Source: Emmonsiellopsis sp. PD_33 (Eukaryota; Ascomycota; Eurotiomycetes; Onygenales; Ajellomycetaceae). Taken from it: DNA of 43,160 bases. Shown in pieces: positions 1 to 12,038 of the stretch. The first letter of the stretch is position 1. Each line of letters starts with the position of its first letter. Location: the NCBI GenBank assembly GCA_032988165.1, contig JANTQF010000305.1, positions 1 to 43,160 on the forward strand. The letters are read 5' to 3'. The notes below the pieces were generated by a model. It made no database searches. It worked only from the letters and a program-made list of their open reading frames with translations, and was not told where the DNA came from. A program made the position numbers and the translations under genes.

Positions 1-1803
1 CCCGCCCACCCCCCCGCCCCCGCCCTCTGCGGCCCACCGCCAACGCCCTCCGCCCCCCCCGACCACCCATCAACAACCCGACCCGCCCCACCCAAACCCC
101 CCCGCGGACCCGGAAAAAAAGGCCCCGCAGGATGCCAAACCGCCCTGCCACCCAACGAGGACAAAAGCATCCTGGGGAGGGGGGGGGGGGGGGGGGGGGA
201 GTCGTGCGTTTTCCATTCCACTGAGCGCTCTTCAGGTCGAGTCCAGCCTATCCATCCATCTACCCTACACATAAACCACCGTTTATCTGTAGGTTGGAGA
301 AGAAGAGAACCCGCAAGTTCCTAGGACACAGCATGTACGCCATATATGGACTGAGTTCTACATAATCTGAACTATGTACAAGATGACCTCCCTAAACCTC
401 GTCCCGAACCGCAAACTGCAACCCACAATACGCATTCCCTTCCACCAACTTCTCCGCGCATCCCGCGATCTATGTCCCGAGCGAGGGGTTGGTCTCTAGA
501 AATATCATGATAGTCGTGGGGCTGCCAAACACAATGGAGCCGCATGTATCAACCCCGGCCGCCACATGCCATGTGCCGCACTTCATCCTTGTCCTAGTCA
601 CAACCGTCGCTCCCGGCGGTGGGTAACTGATGTGATTACTATCCCCGACTCTTAGGAGATTGACGTGTCGCCCGCCCCAGTCGAGTTACTGACAAACTCG
701 CCATTCTGCGGCGACAGGCAGATGACGTGCGCGAAGACCTATGTAATGTTCCACCCAGCTGAAGGAATAGAGTTCGTCGTTAGGCATGTGTTCGATGGTA
801 GAGACTGCTAACTAACCAGTTAACTGTGTTAGAATCTAGGCTCACGCCTCCTGATAGGGCTATTGATGCCAGGGGCTACATGGAGAAGAATATTGCGCTC
901 TCAATGGGGTCCTGGGCCAGATCATGAGGATATCTGTCGAATAACACCTTTAGAGCCTCGCGCCTCTAAGTGTCAATCCTTTTTGCTCTACATGATTGCT
1001 CATAATGTCCTAATAACGAGGGCAAGGCCTATTCACATCACCGCCGCATCAACTTTGCAGCCGGGCCCAATGAAGAAGACGTTCCCTGGCTGCCTTGAGA
1101 AAGGAATGGGAGGGGGATGTTATTAACCAAATCCTCAAGTCTGGTGCTGGGACGGCTACCATTTGTAAACTTGATTGGCGCCGATGATTTAGATGGAGGG
1201 AGGGGGGTTGTGAATGGGGCAACCGGAATATTGCAAGGAATAGGTCTATGTGCTGCCTAAATTTCAGCTCTCCGGGTGCCTTAGATGCCGTCTATATCTA
1301 ACCTTCGGGTTATATACGCAGTTTTGCCCATTATCAAGGAACCCCGTTTGGATTTTCACTGATAATATATAAGTAGTAGCTCGCTATGATAGTCGTTAAT
1401 GCTACCTGTATTGTTTCTTGCTGCCTGTGCTGTTTCCGTTCCAAGGACTAGTATTGCAAATGATATTATAATAACCGGCCGTTGAGGTCTCTAGTATTAT
1501 ATGTGGAATCAAGTATGTAAAAGAAAGAAATTATATACACCAAAAATTCAAGGCAAGGAAATGTATGTCATGCCGTGCCGTGTCATGCCATGCGATAGAA
1601 CATCCAAGAAATGCATTTGTACATACGAAGGGGAAATAATAATGAAATAACAGCTGGTCTAAGCAGTGTAATGGTTTGACCAGGATGTAATTGACTGGCT
1701 AAGACGGAAAAGGGGGGGAAACGTCTAGCAAGAAGGAGATCCGGAAGCGAAAAAGTCCGTAGGTATAAAGCAAGCCACCCACCCTTAGAGAATGAGACGA
1801 GTA
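1..1803. other. Gene-free left end, C-rich low complexity then mixed sequence
   Basis: The first 130 bases are strongly C-rich, and a run of 21 G lies at 179-199. Beyond that the sequence is of ordinary composition with no long ORF; the longest, at 863-1126, has no recognisable product. A short imperfect array of TGCC/TGCCG words lies near 1567-1596. The C-rich start and poly-G suggest the edge of an assembled contig. No telomeric TTAGGG repeat is visible. Confidence 0.5.
179..199. repeat. Poly-G run (21 G)
   Basis: Uninterrupted G homopolymer directly seen in the sequence, next to the C-rich first 130 bases. Such runs are prone to length error in assemblies. Confidence 0.9.
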
Positions 1804-4039
1804 TCAACTTCCAGCAACTTGATGGTCGTGGTCGGGGAATAGGAAGGCAGCGACACTGGAAAGGGGGGTTGTTAGAAACCCTTATAAGAAAGGGGGAAAA
1901 GGGTTAAAAAAAAGAAGGAAGCAAAGAAAAACTTACGAAATGATAAAATAACAAGCACACAACATAGCCCCCTTCAAATAATTACTGCGCCCATTTAACA
2001 CCAAGAAATTAACCAAAAACACTGTCGCCAACAGCGTGACGGTTTCAAACTGGCTGAAGCGCAAACTCATATCTTTGCCCAGGATCCAGCCCACGATCAC
2101 CACGAAGGGAGTGATATATAGCCCGATCTGAATGGATGAGCCGACTGATACGCCGATGGCGAGATCCATGTTGTTTTTAGCAGCGACGCTCATGGCGGTG
2201 ATGTGTTCTGCCGCGTTACTTGCGACGGGGAGGATAATGAGGCCGATGAATGCTTCGTTAATCGGCCCGTTTTTGGCCATGTCGTTAATACTGTTGACAA
2301 GGAGTTCTGCGTTGATGGCGATCAGGCCCGTGGAAATTATCATGAGGACGATGGAGGCTCTGGTGCTCATGATCCCGGCACTTGGAAGCGTGGCGTTGGA
2401 TGGGTGAGTTTGCCATTGGGTTTCGAGAGGGGCGGGGACGGTCCCTGAAAGAGCGTCTGCGGCCTGGGACTCTGTCCCAAGGACGGATTGGGCGGGACTA
2501 TTGCTCATTTCCATCGGCTGACTTGCAATTTCGGGATCCAAGGACATGGACCTCGCTCGTCGGAGCAGGTGGAGGGGCGATATTCGGGACGTTGGTACCA
2601 GTGATGGTATGGACTGGGGAGCACGGCGTACTGATTCTCCATCCGTGCTAGGGGATGAGACGGAATTGTATAGATATGCGTGAGACTTGAGTTGGAAGAC
2701 TAGATAGAGAGGATAGACACCCAATAGTATCACAGAAGTTGCCCTGCTCAATGTTAAGACTGCTCGATCAGCACTGGCAGCATTTTTAAATACTTCGTGG
2801 AAGACGGTCTTGGAATATTGTTAGCAGAGTAACCTGAACATGGAGTTTTTCGAAATACCCACAGGAATTAAGAGACTGAAAGCGGCCAGGCAAAGAAGTG
2901 AGGTTGATATCTCCGTAGCTGAATTGTTATAGACTTGTTCGCGGTACTTAATTCCGCCAATTAGGATTGCCGTTCCCAATATCAGGAGCAAGTTTACGAG
3001 GATAGAACCGATGAGCGAGGCCTGTACGATTCGGATCTGGTCTTCCACTAAGGCTATTCTTTTACAGGAGTTAGTATTCCTAGAATTCGTGGACGGTGGG
3101 GAATTTTTAGTTGGGAATTTACATGCTGTAGCCTGTTAGTCAAAATCACCAGTTTCGGGGTGGTCAGATGGTTAGCACTCACAAGATGATTATTTCAGAT
3201 ATGTTTCCAAAGCTGACATTTAGCAGCGCACCAATAGTGTCACCAAGTTCGTACGCAAGGTTTTCCGTTGCCAGCGTCAGCAATCCGGATAATGGGATAA
3301 TCGCGATTATATTCAGCGTGAAGATTACTGAAGGGCGGAAATTGAGCAATGAAGCTGCGATACCGGCTGGAACAAAAACCAGGAGAACATTCACCCAAGA
3401 ATGTAATAGGACCGTTCGAAGTGCGACAGAAGTTGGCAGACTTGCTGCGGGACCCAAATCGTCGGACACACAATGGTGATTAGGATTTGAGATCGAGGTA
3501 GTTCGCGATAGGCTTCTCGCATGTCTGTTACGTCGGATCCAGCTTTGTAAAGGGCCTAAAAAGGGTAATGGTTTAGTATGCTAGAAAGCTATATCGAATA
3601 GTTTAGAGATTATGCTCGGAAGAGAATGTGTACGACCATGTTAACATACTTCGTTCATGACGCCTCGGGGAGGTAAATGACCTATACATGTTAATAAACC
3701 AAACGAACAAATGCAACATTAAAGGCACGAACCAGGAAATATGTTGGTTAAAATCCTATGTACAATGAATCGATAACAAAATTAGCTTAGATTCGACTCC
3801 AACACATACGCCCAGGAGGAACATACTGGATTCTCATTAGGTATTTCTGCATGGCTATCTGCACGACCGCGAGGGACGCCGCGACTAGCAGAACCTATGA
3901 GGGGATCCCCTTCACCGGATAACAGAGGCATCGGGCTTGCGGCTTCGGGGTCGTCGTCACTGTCATTGCCACCGTTGAGCTGCTTGCTACTGGGTTGATT
4001 AATAGGGGTGTTGCTGCCGAAAACATGCTCTGTGAGCAT
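1804..4039 (-). CDS. CAX-family vacuolar-type Ca2+(cation)/H+ exchanger, divergent
   Basis: Six exons on the minus strand: 3810-4039, 3650-3681 (32 nt), 3183-3555, 2863-3058, 1937-2808 and 1804-1855, coding for 584 aa. All junctions have GT..AG and keep frame; a good branch point (TGCTAAC) precedes the 2809 acceptor. The protein has an acidic serine-rich cytosolic tail of about 100 residues, then paired hydrophobic segments typical of CAX antiporters, which load the vacuole with Ca2+ using the proton gradient. The first alpha-repeat motif is GNISE (about 204-208). The second reads SNAAEH (about 474-479) where GNAAEH is usual. The central loop between the two halves is long and polar (roughly 325-430). 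The first exon and start (ATG at 4039) are the least certain part. The family call is firm; ion specificity is inferred. Confidence 0.85.
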
Positions 4040-7000
4040 AGCTACGGCTAGAGGAAGATAGGGTTCCCTTGGTAGCTCTAGACGGATCCTTTGCACTGGG
4101 AGATTATTGTGGTTTGCATGGCATTGGAGGCGTCGTGGAAGTTCAGAAAAAGATAGATGTTGAGATTGCGAGTGGAGTCGGCTCCACTGGCCGGGATGAC
4201 AAAGCAGGGGCAAACCGGCGGATAGCCGCCACGATGCGAAGAAACAGCTTGAAGGATCCTAATGGAAGGGATAATATCACTTATATATAATAAGAGAAAA
4301 GAAAGAGGAAAATCGCGTCCACATCGGAGGGGGGTACCTTCGAACGGCGTCGCGTGAGTTAGCACCGTTTCGGGTAGATATACAGAGTAGGGCCTGGCTC
4401 CAGCCACAGTTATATAGTAGCATTGGCTTGGTTTTTTGTCCACTGGAGGACCATTCGATGGCTAATCAACTAGCCGTTGCCTGTATGTCGGATTTGTGAG
4501 TATTTTTTTGAGCAATACTCCGTAGTAATGGAGACGAAACAATTGAGTAGTTAACCGTGCATGAGCCCTAGGCGGCTGGCAAGCTAAGGTAGGTAGGCTA
4601 TCCATTATTCGAGGAGAGAAATCAGGGACCTTCACTGATCAGAAGCCATTTGACGGTTATAAAGGCATGGGTAGTCGATAATGACCCGATAATTACACAT
4701 GGATGGGCCTGGTTTGGCGGGATTGAAAGGACAATGATATCACAAAAATCAAGAAGAAAGAGGGGCAGATTTTTCAAAAGGCCATTCATTCATCAGAGAC
4801 ATTGGCTCGGGCCAAACAAGATATCCAAACGATGTTGGGCCACCAGCCGGAGAGAGAGCAATGCCGAATGATCAGGATCAAAATGCCTCATACTGGACAG
4901 TTGAAGCTAAGTTTGCAGTGGCTGTGCAGCGCAGGTCTAGACGATGACGCTAAAATAGAGTCAAACACCACGGCATGGATGGGATGATATCCGCTATCCG
5001 CCTGTCTGTCTGTCTGTCAATCGGTCAGTAAGGAATATGGAACAGATGGTTGGCGATGGCTGGGGCATCACACGGTAGCAGCAGGCCGGAGTCGAGCTTA
5101 CCCTCGTGCATCCATCGGTTAGTGGCTAGTTGGCGAGAGAGAAGGTATCCCGCAGATGACGCCGTTGATGGAGTCCATAGTTAGTTTATTTTAGTTAGCT
5201 AGTTGAAGCAAAAACAAAAAGTGTGAGAGGGGAAGCTTACTTTAAGCTCGGGGCGCGATGGGGCTGAAAAGGGGTTAGCCCTAGCCACAAAAACAACCAG
5301 CTTAGCCGCAAACCACGTCGGACAGTTATTTACAACCTCATCTTCTCACATCCCTCCTCACGCCCTACGCAGATGCCGCGGATTATTATCCGGGGATGCT
5401 GACGGGGCCTCAAACGATACCATACCTTACATACCCCCTGCTGGTGGTTCGTCAGGCCGAGTCCATGCGCCCGTCGGAATATTTTGTGTCTTGCCGCCAT
5501 TTCCCAGCGGGTATCACTGTGCCAGCAAGCGGCCAGGGCGGGCACAAGAGATGTGAGCTCGTTAGCTGGATACTGTGAAATACGCACAGTAGTTTGATTT
5601 ATCGGGTTCACAGAAAATATCTAGTTGCGTGTTTTACTATGAGGTGGTATGTGTGCCCTATGCGCCTAGGTATGCTCATGACCATTTCCCATGAGAAATC
5701 CCCTGAGAAAGAGGACTTGCAGCCGTCACTTGGGGTTTATCATATTGATTTTACAACTAGATTATCAGTTAAACTTAGTACTGCTGGTCACATCATCTTT
5801 AAGCACTGTTGAAGATTTTGTAATATCCTGCCTGTGGGATGATCGTACGAGGCTGGGAAATTGGGAGCACAGTATCGCGTGCTTACGAGTACTCATTCAA
5901 AGAATCTTATATTCCGCACCATATTGGATCCCTGCCCCGATCCTGCTATTCCAACCGCCGTAGCATGGAAATCCCCAAGGACGACAGGGTTTCGTTGCAT
6001 GGAACTACTAGTAACCATGAGGAGCTAAATAAGGCCCAATCAGAGTTCTACCCCCTCCATATGCCCAGCCTGAGTTTACGCCATCCCGATAATCAAACTT
6101 CTTAATCCAACCTCACTATTCGATGCGCTTGTCCATGGCCAATATGTCCCACTTTGACCAAGTTGAACTGGCAAGCGGCCACATGTTTTCTTACTTTCAA
6201 AATCCTTTACCTGGAAATGATGTAAGTTCTGTGGATACTTGGACGTTTGGCTAACTGGTCTTATAGCACATTTTTTATCTTGGTTTTGGGCCAGAATGTA
6301 GCATGACCTCGGGTTGTGTTTGAATCCGAGCTGCCGTTCAAACAGGCTTACAGGCCGGGCTCTGCTACACTGTCTGGGGTGTCGAATGTGTACTTCGTTT
6401 TTATATGCGAGGTTCATATAAAGCTCGGGTCACCAGCACTAATACCAAGCTAACTGTCTTTAGGTCTTGTTATGATGCTGCAGAGCATGACTCGGAAGCT
6501 CCCCGCCTTGGCCATCCATAAATTACCGATATTCTTTTCCTGAAAAGGGGGAAAAAGTTGAAATGAAACGAGGTAATATTTCTGTTTGACCATGGTGTGT
6601 ATTTATCCACCCATCACCATGGCCACTGCCTGGAACAAGCAGATTATCTAGTCTTCTCGAGGCTGTCATAGCTATTACTTCGTTTCAACGCCTCTGTTAT
6701 GTTTCTTTTGTTTTTTTCCGGCTTCATAGGCTATCCATAGGAGAACTCCGGTCGTCTGGAACTGTGAATCATGCGCGATTTATTTACTCGTCCCCTCATG
6801 GGAATATACTCAGCCCCATCCTGTTTCTGGGGCCCGTTCTCCTGCGTGCGGTTGGACGTTGCTTCCACCACAGTCCCATCCTTTTCCGATTTTTCAGGAT
6901 TCCCTTGACACACATTTTTAACTTTGTCGCTTCGCATCCTCCTAGATGCCCATCGTGATTTTTTAGTAGTTTTTTGTTGTCAAATTTGCCCGTATTTCTC

Positions 7001-7143
7001 TTGGAAAAGGTGAGGTAGCATTTTTCTGCCGTGGCTACTACTGATTATAAAAGACTCTACATCAGCCCCATGTTCTCTGGCTCTTCTTCAATTTTGTGAT
7101 ATCTCTTACTTGGTTGCGATCCTGCTGTTACTCTTACAAAGGC
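4040..7143. promoter_or_regulatory. Long intergenic region between divergent transporter genes
   Basis: This 3.1-kb stretch separates the starts of the exchanger (minus) and the P-type ATPase (plus), so it holds both promoters. ORFs inside it (for example 4078-4443, 5330-5611, 5691-5963, 6076-6417) have no recognisable domains, no consistent splice partners and mixed composition. A CTGT microsatellite lies at 5002-5018. I see no tRNA, transposon remnant or conserved ncRNA. Confidence 0.5.
5002..5018. repeat. CTGT microsatellite, about four units
   Basis: Four tandem CTGT units plus one base read directly. It lies within the intergenic region between the two transporter genes. Confidence 0.85.
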
Positions 7144-10100
7144 ATGAGTGACAACAAGGAAACCCCCCGCGTTCGGTATGCGGACGAGGCCCAGTCTCGT
7201 CCGGATAATCCGAGGCGCTCCCTGCACCGCACTGCGTCGAATTCCTCTATGTCAATTCACAGCGTGCATAGCAGGGTCGCAGCGCCGGAAGCCGTTCTTC
7301 CAATTACTTACAGGACCCTGTGAGCGTTCCCCTGACTTGTCCTACCTTATGACGTCTTCTAACAACATGCGCAATGCAGTTCTTACAATATTGAGGAAGA
7401 CTTGAAGGGGGCTGCTGTGAATAAGAAGGACGCAAAGAATATTCGCGGTATGTTACTGTATTTTGAGGTGTTTTACTGCTCAGTCTAACACGTTAATTGA
7501 CGAGTTGCAGGCCTTGAGGAACTGGATTGGCATTTAATCTCTGTCGACGAGTTGTACAATCGCCTCTCGACATCTGTGTCTCAGGGTCTTTCTGCTGAGC
7601 AGGTTCGTCGACGAACAACCGAATATGGCAAAAACAAGCCCACCCCTCCTCCATCCGGCATGTTTCGTAAGATCATGGGCTACATTTTCGGTGGTTTCGG
7701 ACCTTTACTCTTTGTTGGGTGTATTCTTGTTTTCATCTCATGGAAACCACTGGGTGACCCTCCTGCGATTGCAAATCTTGCGCTTGCTATTGTCCTGGGT
7801 GCGGTCTTCGTCATACAGGCTGCGTTCAATGCTTGGCAAGATTGGTCGTCCTCACGCGTGATGGCTTCGATTACTACTATGCTTCCGGATGAGTGCACGG
7901 TTGTCCGCGATAACAAGCAGGAATGGATGACGGCCATCGAACTTGTTCCTGGTGATATCATCAAGATTAAACAGGGAAACAAGCTTCCTTCGGACATAAG
8001 GCTCATTCAGGTTTCGAGTGACGCTAAGTTTGACCGCTCTATTCTTACTGGTAAGTCCAACCCAAACACCGGCCTTGAGATGGCGCTCCTAACTTGCGTG
8101 ACTATAGGCGAATCTGAACCCGTTCAAGGAACCGTTGATTCCACGGACAAGAACTATCTCGAGACACGCAATATCGGCCTCCAAGGAACCCATTGCATCT
8201 CGGGCACTGCCACCGGAGTTTGCATCGCGACGGGGGACAACACTGTATTCGGACGCATCACTGGATTAACAAATAAGCCTCGACACGAATTCACACCTCT
8301 CCAGAAAGAAATTATCCGATTTGTTCTGATTATCATGAGCTTCATTGCTACTGTTGTTGTTTTGAATATAATCTTATGGTGGGACCTGACCTATCCACAT
8401 TCAGAGCTGGTAAAACTAACATTAATTAGGTCTGCGTGGTTGCGGAAAGACCATCCTGACTGGATCAATGTCCCCCTCCTTATTGTCAACTGCGTCTCCG
8501 TCGGTATTGCCTTTATTCCTGAGGGTCTTCCTGTTGCCATCGCTATGAGTCTCACCATTGGTGCCAATATCATGAGAAAGAACAAAATTCTTTGCAAATC
8601 GCTCGCCACTGTCGAGACCCTTGGTTCGGTTTCTGTAATTTGCTCGGACAAAACTGGAACATTGACCAAGGTAAGTGACTCCAAATTCATCTTTCGGTAG
8701 CATTCGTCTAAAATTTGTGTTTTATCTCCATAGAACGAAATGTTTGTCACCGATTCCTTCACGGGAGGGAAACAGTGCACTGAAGAAGCCGCACGGAAAG
8801 CCATCCTCGAAGCAAACGACGCAACCAATGGCCCTAATAAAGCGATGGACCAACTTCGCCGCGTAGGAGGTTTATGCAATGCCGCTGAATTTGATGCCTC
8901 GACTGTCAATTTTCCCGTCAGCCAAATGAAAATGTTCGGCGATCCGACAGACCAGGCTATCCTCCGGTTTTCGCAAACATTAGGGTCTGTCAGCAAGCTT
9001 CGAGATGACACCAAAAAGCTGTTTGAAATTGCTTTTAATAGTCGGAATAAGTTTATGATCCGCATAATGCACTCACTAGACGCCGGCGCGGAGGATATGT
9101 ATGTACCGAGCGATATTCTTTTACTTGCATTGTCAATGGCTAACCTCGTCTTAGGCTGTATATCAAAGGAGCGCCTGATGTCTTACTTCCAAGATGCGGT
9201 AGTGCTATCCAGACTGACGGGTCCATTAAACCCCTATCCAGCGTCGACCTGACCCAAATCGAATCAGTCAAGAATAAATGGTCCAGCGGTGGAAAGCGTG
9301 TCATTCTCGTCGCGCAAAAGTCTCTTGGGCCAAATGCAGGCAATTTGCTTTCGTCGTCGGATCCTGAAAAGGCTGTTATGGCAGAGGCTAGGGAGAACTT
9401 GACACTCGTCGGCCTTGTTGGGCTCATCGATCCTGTCGTAAGGATCTCCCTTCATCCAGCACCCTGACGTTCTCTTGGAATATGCTGACTCGCCACAAAC
9501 ATAGAGGGACGAGATACCCACAGTCATTGACACTCTTCGCACCGCCGGCATTCGAGTAATGATGGTAAGTTTTCACATCCATTTTGAAAAACCCGTACAA
9601 AGAAAATATAAATAACAATTACATAGGTGACCGGAGACTTCAAATTAACGGCCCAAGCAATTGCCACCGATTGTGGAATCATCAAAACCCCTCCAGCCCT
9701 TATTCATGGAATCGCCGAGTTGGATCGCGACTTCACGGCCCCAGACGACCTCTCAGAGAAGCCAGAAAACCTTAGAGCACTTGTAATCAGCGGTCCTGAA
9801 CTGATCACGTTAAATGACAGCCAATGGGAGCAACTCTGCAGGTATGAAGAGATCGTTTTTGCCCGTACCACACCAGAGCAGAAACTCCGCATTGTGAAGG
9901 AATTCCAAGCGCGCGAGAATATAGTATCTATGACAGGCGACGGTGTCAATGATGCCCCAGCGCTCAAGGCGGCCGATGTCGGTGTTGCGCTTGGCAGTGG
10001 CTCAGATATTGCCATTGAGGCGGCGGATATGGTCCTGCTTGACTCGTTCGCTGCTATTGTTGAGGCCGTCAAATATGGCCGTGTAGTTTTTGGTAAGTTT

Positions 10101-11306
10101 CCCCTGATATGCCGATGATTGGTCACCGCTAATAAATGTAGACAATTTGAAAAAGACGATCGTCTACCTCCTCCCGGCAGGCAGTTTTAGTGAACTCTGT
10201 AAGTGTTACTACGCCTTAAGGGATGCCGCTGAAACGACAGGCTAACAACCATCAGGGCCGGTTATGGCGAACGTTATCCTTGGTGTCCCTCAAGTACTTT
10301 CTTCGTTCCTAATGGTATGTACTTCCTAACATCTACTATATCACCAACGTCATACTAACCTTTGCCATAACAGATTATTATCTGGTGAGATAAAGATATC
10401 CTGTATCCAAAATATATTTCCGAACTAACATCATAGCAGCCTCTTTACCGATGCGGCAGGCGCCATAACATTAGCATACGAGCAGCCCGAACAGGACGTT
10501 CTCCTTCGCCCACCGCGCGTTCCCAAGAAAGATCGCCTAGTAAACACTCGACTAATACTACACGCCTATGGTTTTCTTGGTATCTACGAATGCCTCTTAT
10601 CCTTCGTCATGGCATTCTGGTACATGAGTGTACGTTATTCGTCACTTACCCCACTCAAACCAAGTCTCCTGAATACCTCCTAGACGGCGCCCTTACTAAC
10701 AACGTTATACAGAGACGGGGTATCCCCTTCAGCGCCATGGTGTTCAAATACGGTGACATGGACCCGAAATATGACCAAGACTACGTAGCAGAAATCACCA
10801 ACAAGGCATCATCCATCTACTTCGTGAACCTGGTCGTGATCCAGTTTTTCAACCTATTCGCCACACGCACGAGAAGACTGAGCATTTTCCAGCAGCCGCC
10901 GATATTCAACAAGGCGACACAGAATCCGGCAATCTTTGTAGCGATCGTTTTCGCATTGGTTATTGTTTTTATTTGTATGTGGAAAACCCTCTTTGCTATC
11001 CCCTTTTTTCCGGCACATTTCCACCTCGCACTTTGATTCTGTATCTTCTCCTACCTCACCCTTCTTCCCTCCGTCGCTGGCCATAAAGCCAAACCAAAAT
11101 TCTCCAAAGCCAAATCTAATCATTCCCAAAAACCCACAGTCAACTACATCCCCGGCATCCAAGAAACCGTCGCCACTGCCACAGTTCCCGCCGAATATTT
11201 CTTCCTTCCCGTTGCCTTCGGCCTGGGCCTCCTTCTTCTCGACGAGAGTAGGAAGTACTGTGTCCGCCGCTGGCCAAAGGGGCTGCTCGCTAAGCTTGCT
11301 TGGTAA
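7144..11306 (+). CDS. P-type ATPase, type IIC (Na+/K+-ATPase alpha subunit-like)
   Basis: Fifteen exons: 7144-7319, 7380-7447, 7511-8050, 8108-8378, 8430-8670, 8734-9098, 9155-9437, 9505-9564, 9627-10092, 10142-10198, 10256-10314, 10374-10384, 10440-10629, 10713-10974, 11140-11306. Together they code for 1071 aa. Motifs in order: TGES of the actuator domain split by the intron at 8051; PEGLP in TM4; CSDKTGTLT with the phosphorylated Asp near residue 425; KGAPD in the nucleotide domain; TGDGVNDAP near 771; then a long C-terminal membrane domain ending in a basic tail. Overall resemblance is to animal Na,K/H,K-ATPase alpha chains rather than to fungal ENA or PMR1 pumps. No beta subunit is encoded nearby. 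Introns 3 and 4 (57 and 51 bp) are multiples of three with no stop. The exon-13 acceptor is a NAGNAG pair, so the exon may start at 10437. Confidence 0.93.
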
Positions 11307-12038
11307 GTTTGTCTTCTGGGGCGTGGATGTGCCGGTCTGTACATGCACATGGGTCGATGCATGACGGGGGGGAAAGGGGGGGAATTAAATGGGGTAGATA
11401 TAGATGAGAGAAAGAGGCGAAAGGTGGTCCCGTTCTTTGCTTGTGGTGTGGTCCTAGTGAATTCCGTTCTTCTACAACAAGAATTTCTTTTTATTTTGTC
11501 TAATTTTGTTCGTTTTCCTTTCCCCCTCTGTTTGGTCGGGTGGGAAGGAGGTGGGTTCTTTTCTTCTACAGTTTCTATGTGATAATCGGAATATACATAT
11601 ATATACATATATTTCTCCATCTTATCTTTACCGCTCTCTTTTTGTGTAAGGTTTAGATCTGGGTGTGAGAATTTGATAACTAATCCGTTGAACCACTTTG
11701 GTTGTTTACCCCATTTTCTAACCCACGTCCATATCTCCTCCTGATTTCATAACTCCGTACCCCCAAACAGGTATGAGTGCTTGAGATACATGTATGCATC
11801 CGGGCGTCATTGAACATTTTAATGGGATGGTAAAGTCTTGCGTGGGAAACGGACAGGCAATTGGGGGATATTAAAATAATAAAAAAAATCCCAAATCAGT
11901 CACGGGTATCTGTCATCGGCCCGATAGGAGAATTATTATTTTCTGCCATCTAGCTTTTCCGATATTGCGCCAATGCTAATAATTCCAGCCATAATGTCCT
12001 AGATACGAATAGTTTAAATCAGTAACATTGTTCATTAA
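11307..12038. other. Intergenic, convergent 3' ends
   Basis: This lies between the stop of the ATPase (plus) and the stop of the F-box gene (minus), so it holds both 3' UTRs. It is T-rich on the plus strand near 11480-11520 and AT-rich near 11870-11890. ORFs here (11144-11620 minus, 11343-11582 plus) are low complexity, and I judge them non-coding. Confidence 0.5.

Noticed and set aside
1..1803. Telomere or RIP-degraded transposon at the left end
   Set aside because: No TTAGGG arrays, no terminal repeats, no AT-rich TpA-biased decay and no transposase or reverse transcriptase remnant.
3650..3660. ATG at 3658 as start of the exchanger (MNEALYKAGS...)
   Set aside because: That frame meets a stop inside exon 3; the 32-nt internal exon model with start at 4039 keeps frame to the conserved core.
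4078..4443. 121-aa minus-strand ORF upstream of the exchanger
   Set aside because: Different frame from the exchanger's first exon, no splice that joins them, and no domain.
8391..9065. 224-aa minus-strand ORF
   Set aside because: Antisense to ATPase exons and runs across two introns; no domain.
9704..10126. 140-aa minus-strand ORF
   Set aside because: Lies antisense to the conserved TGDGVND region of the ATPase; Ser/Ala-rich mirror of real codons.
11144..11620. 158-aa minus-strand ORF
   Set aside because: Overlaps the last ATPase exon on the other strand and continues into low-complexity 3' sequence.
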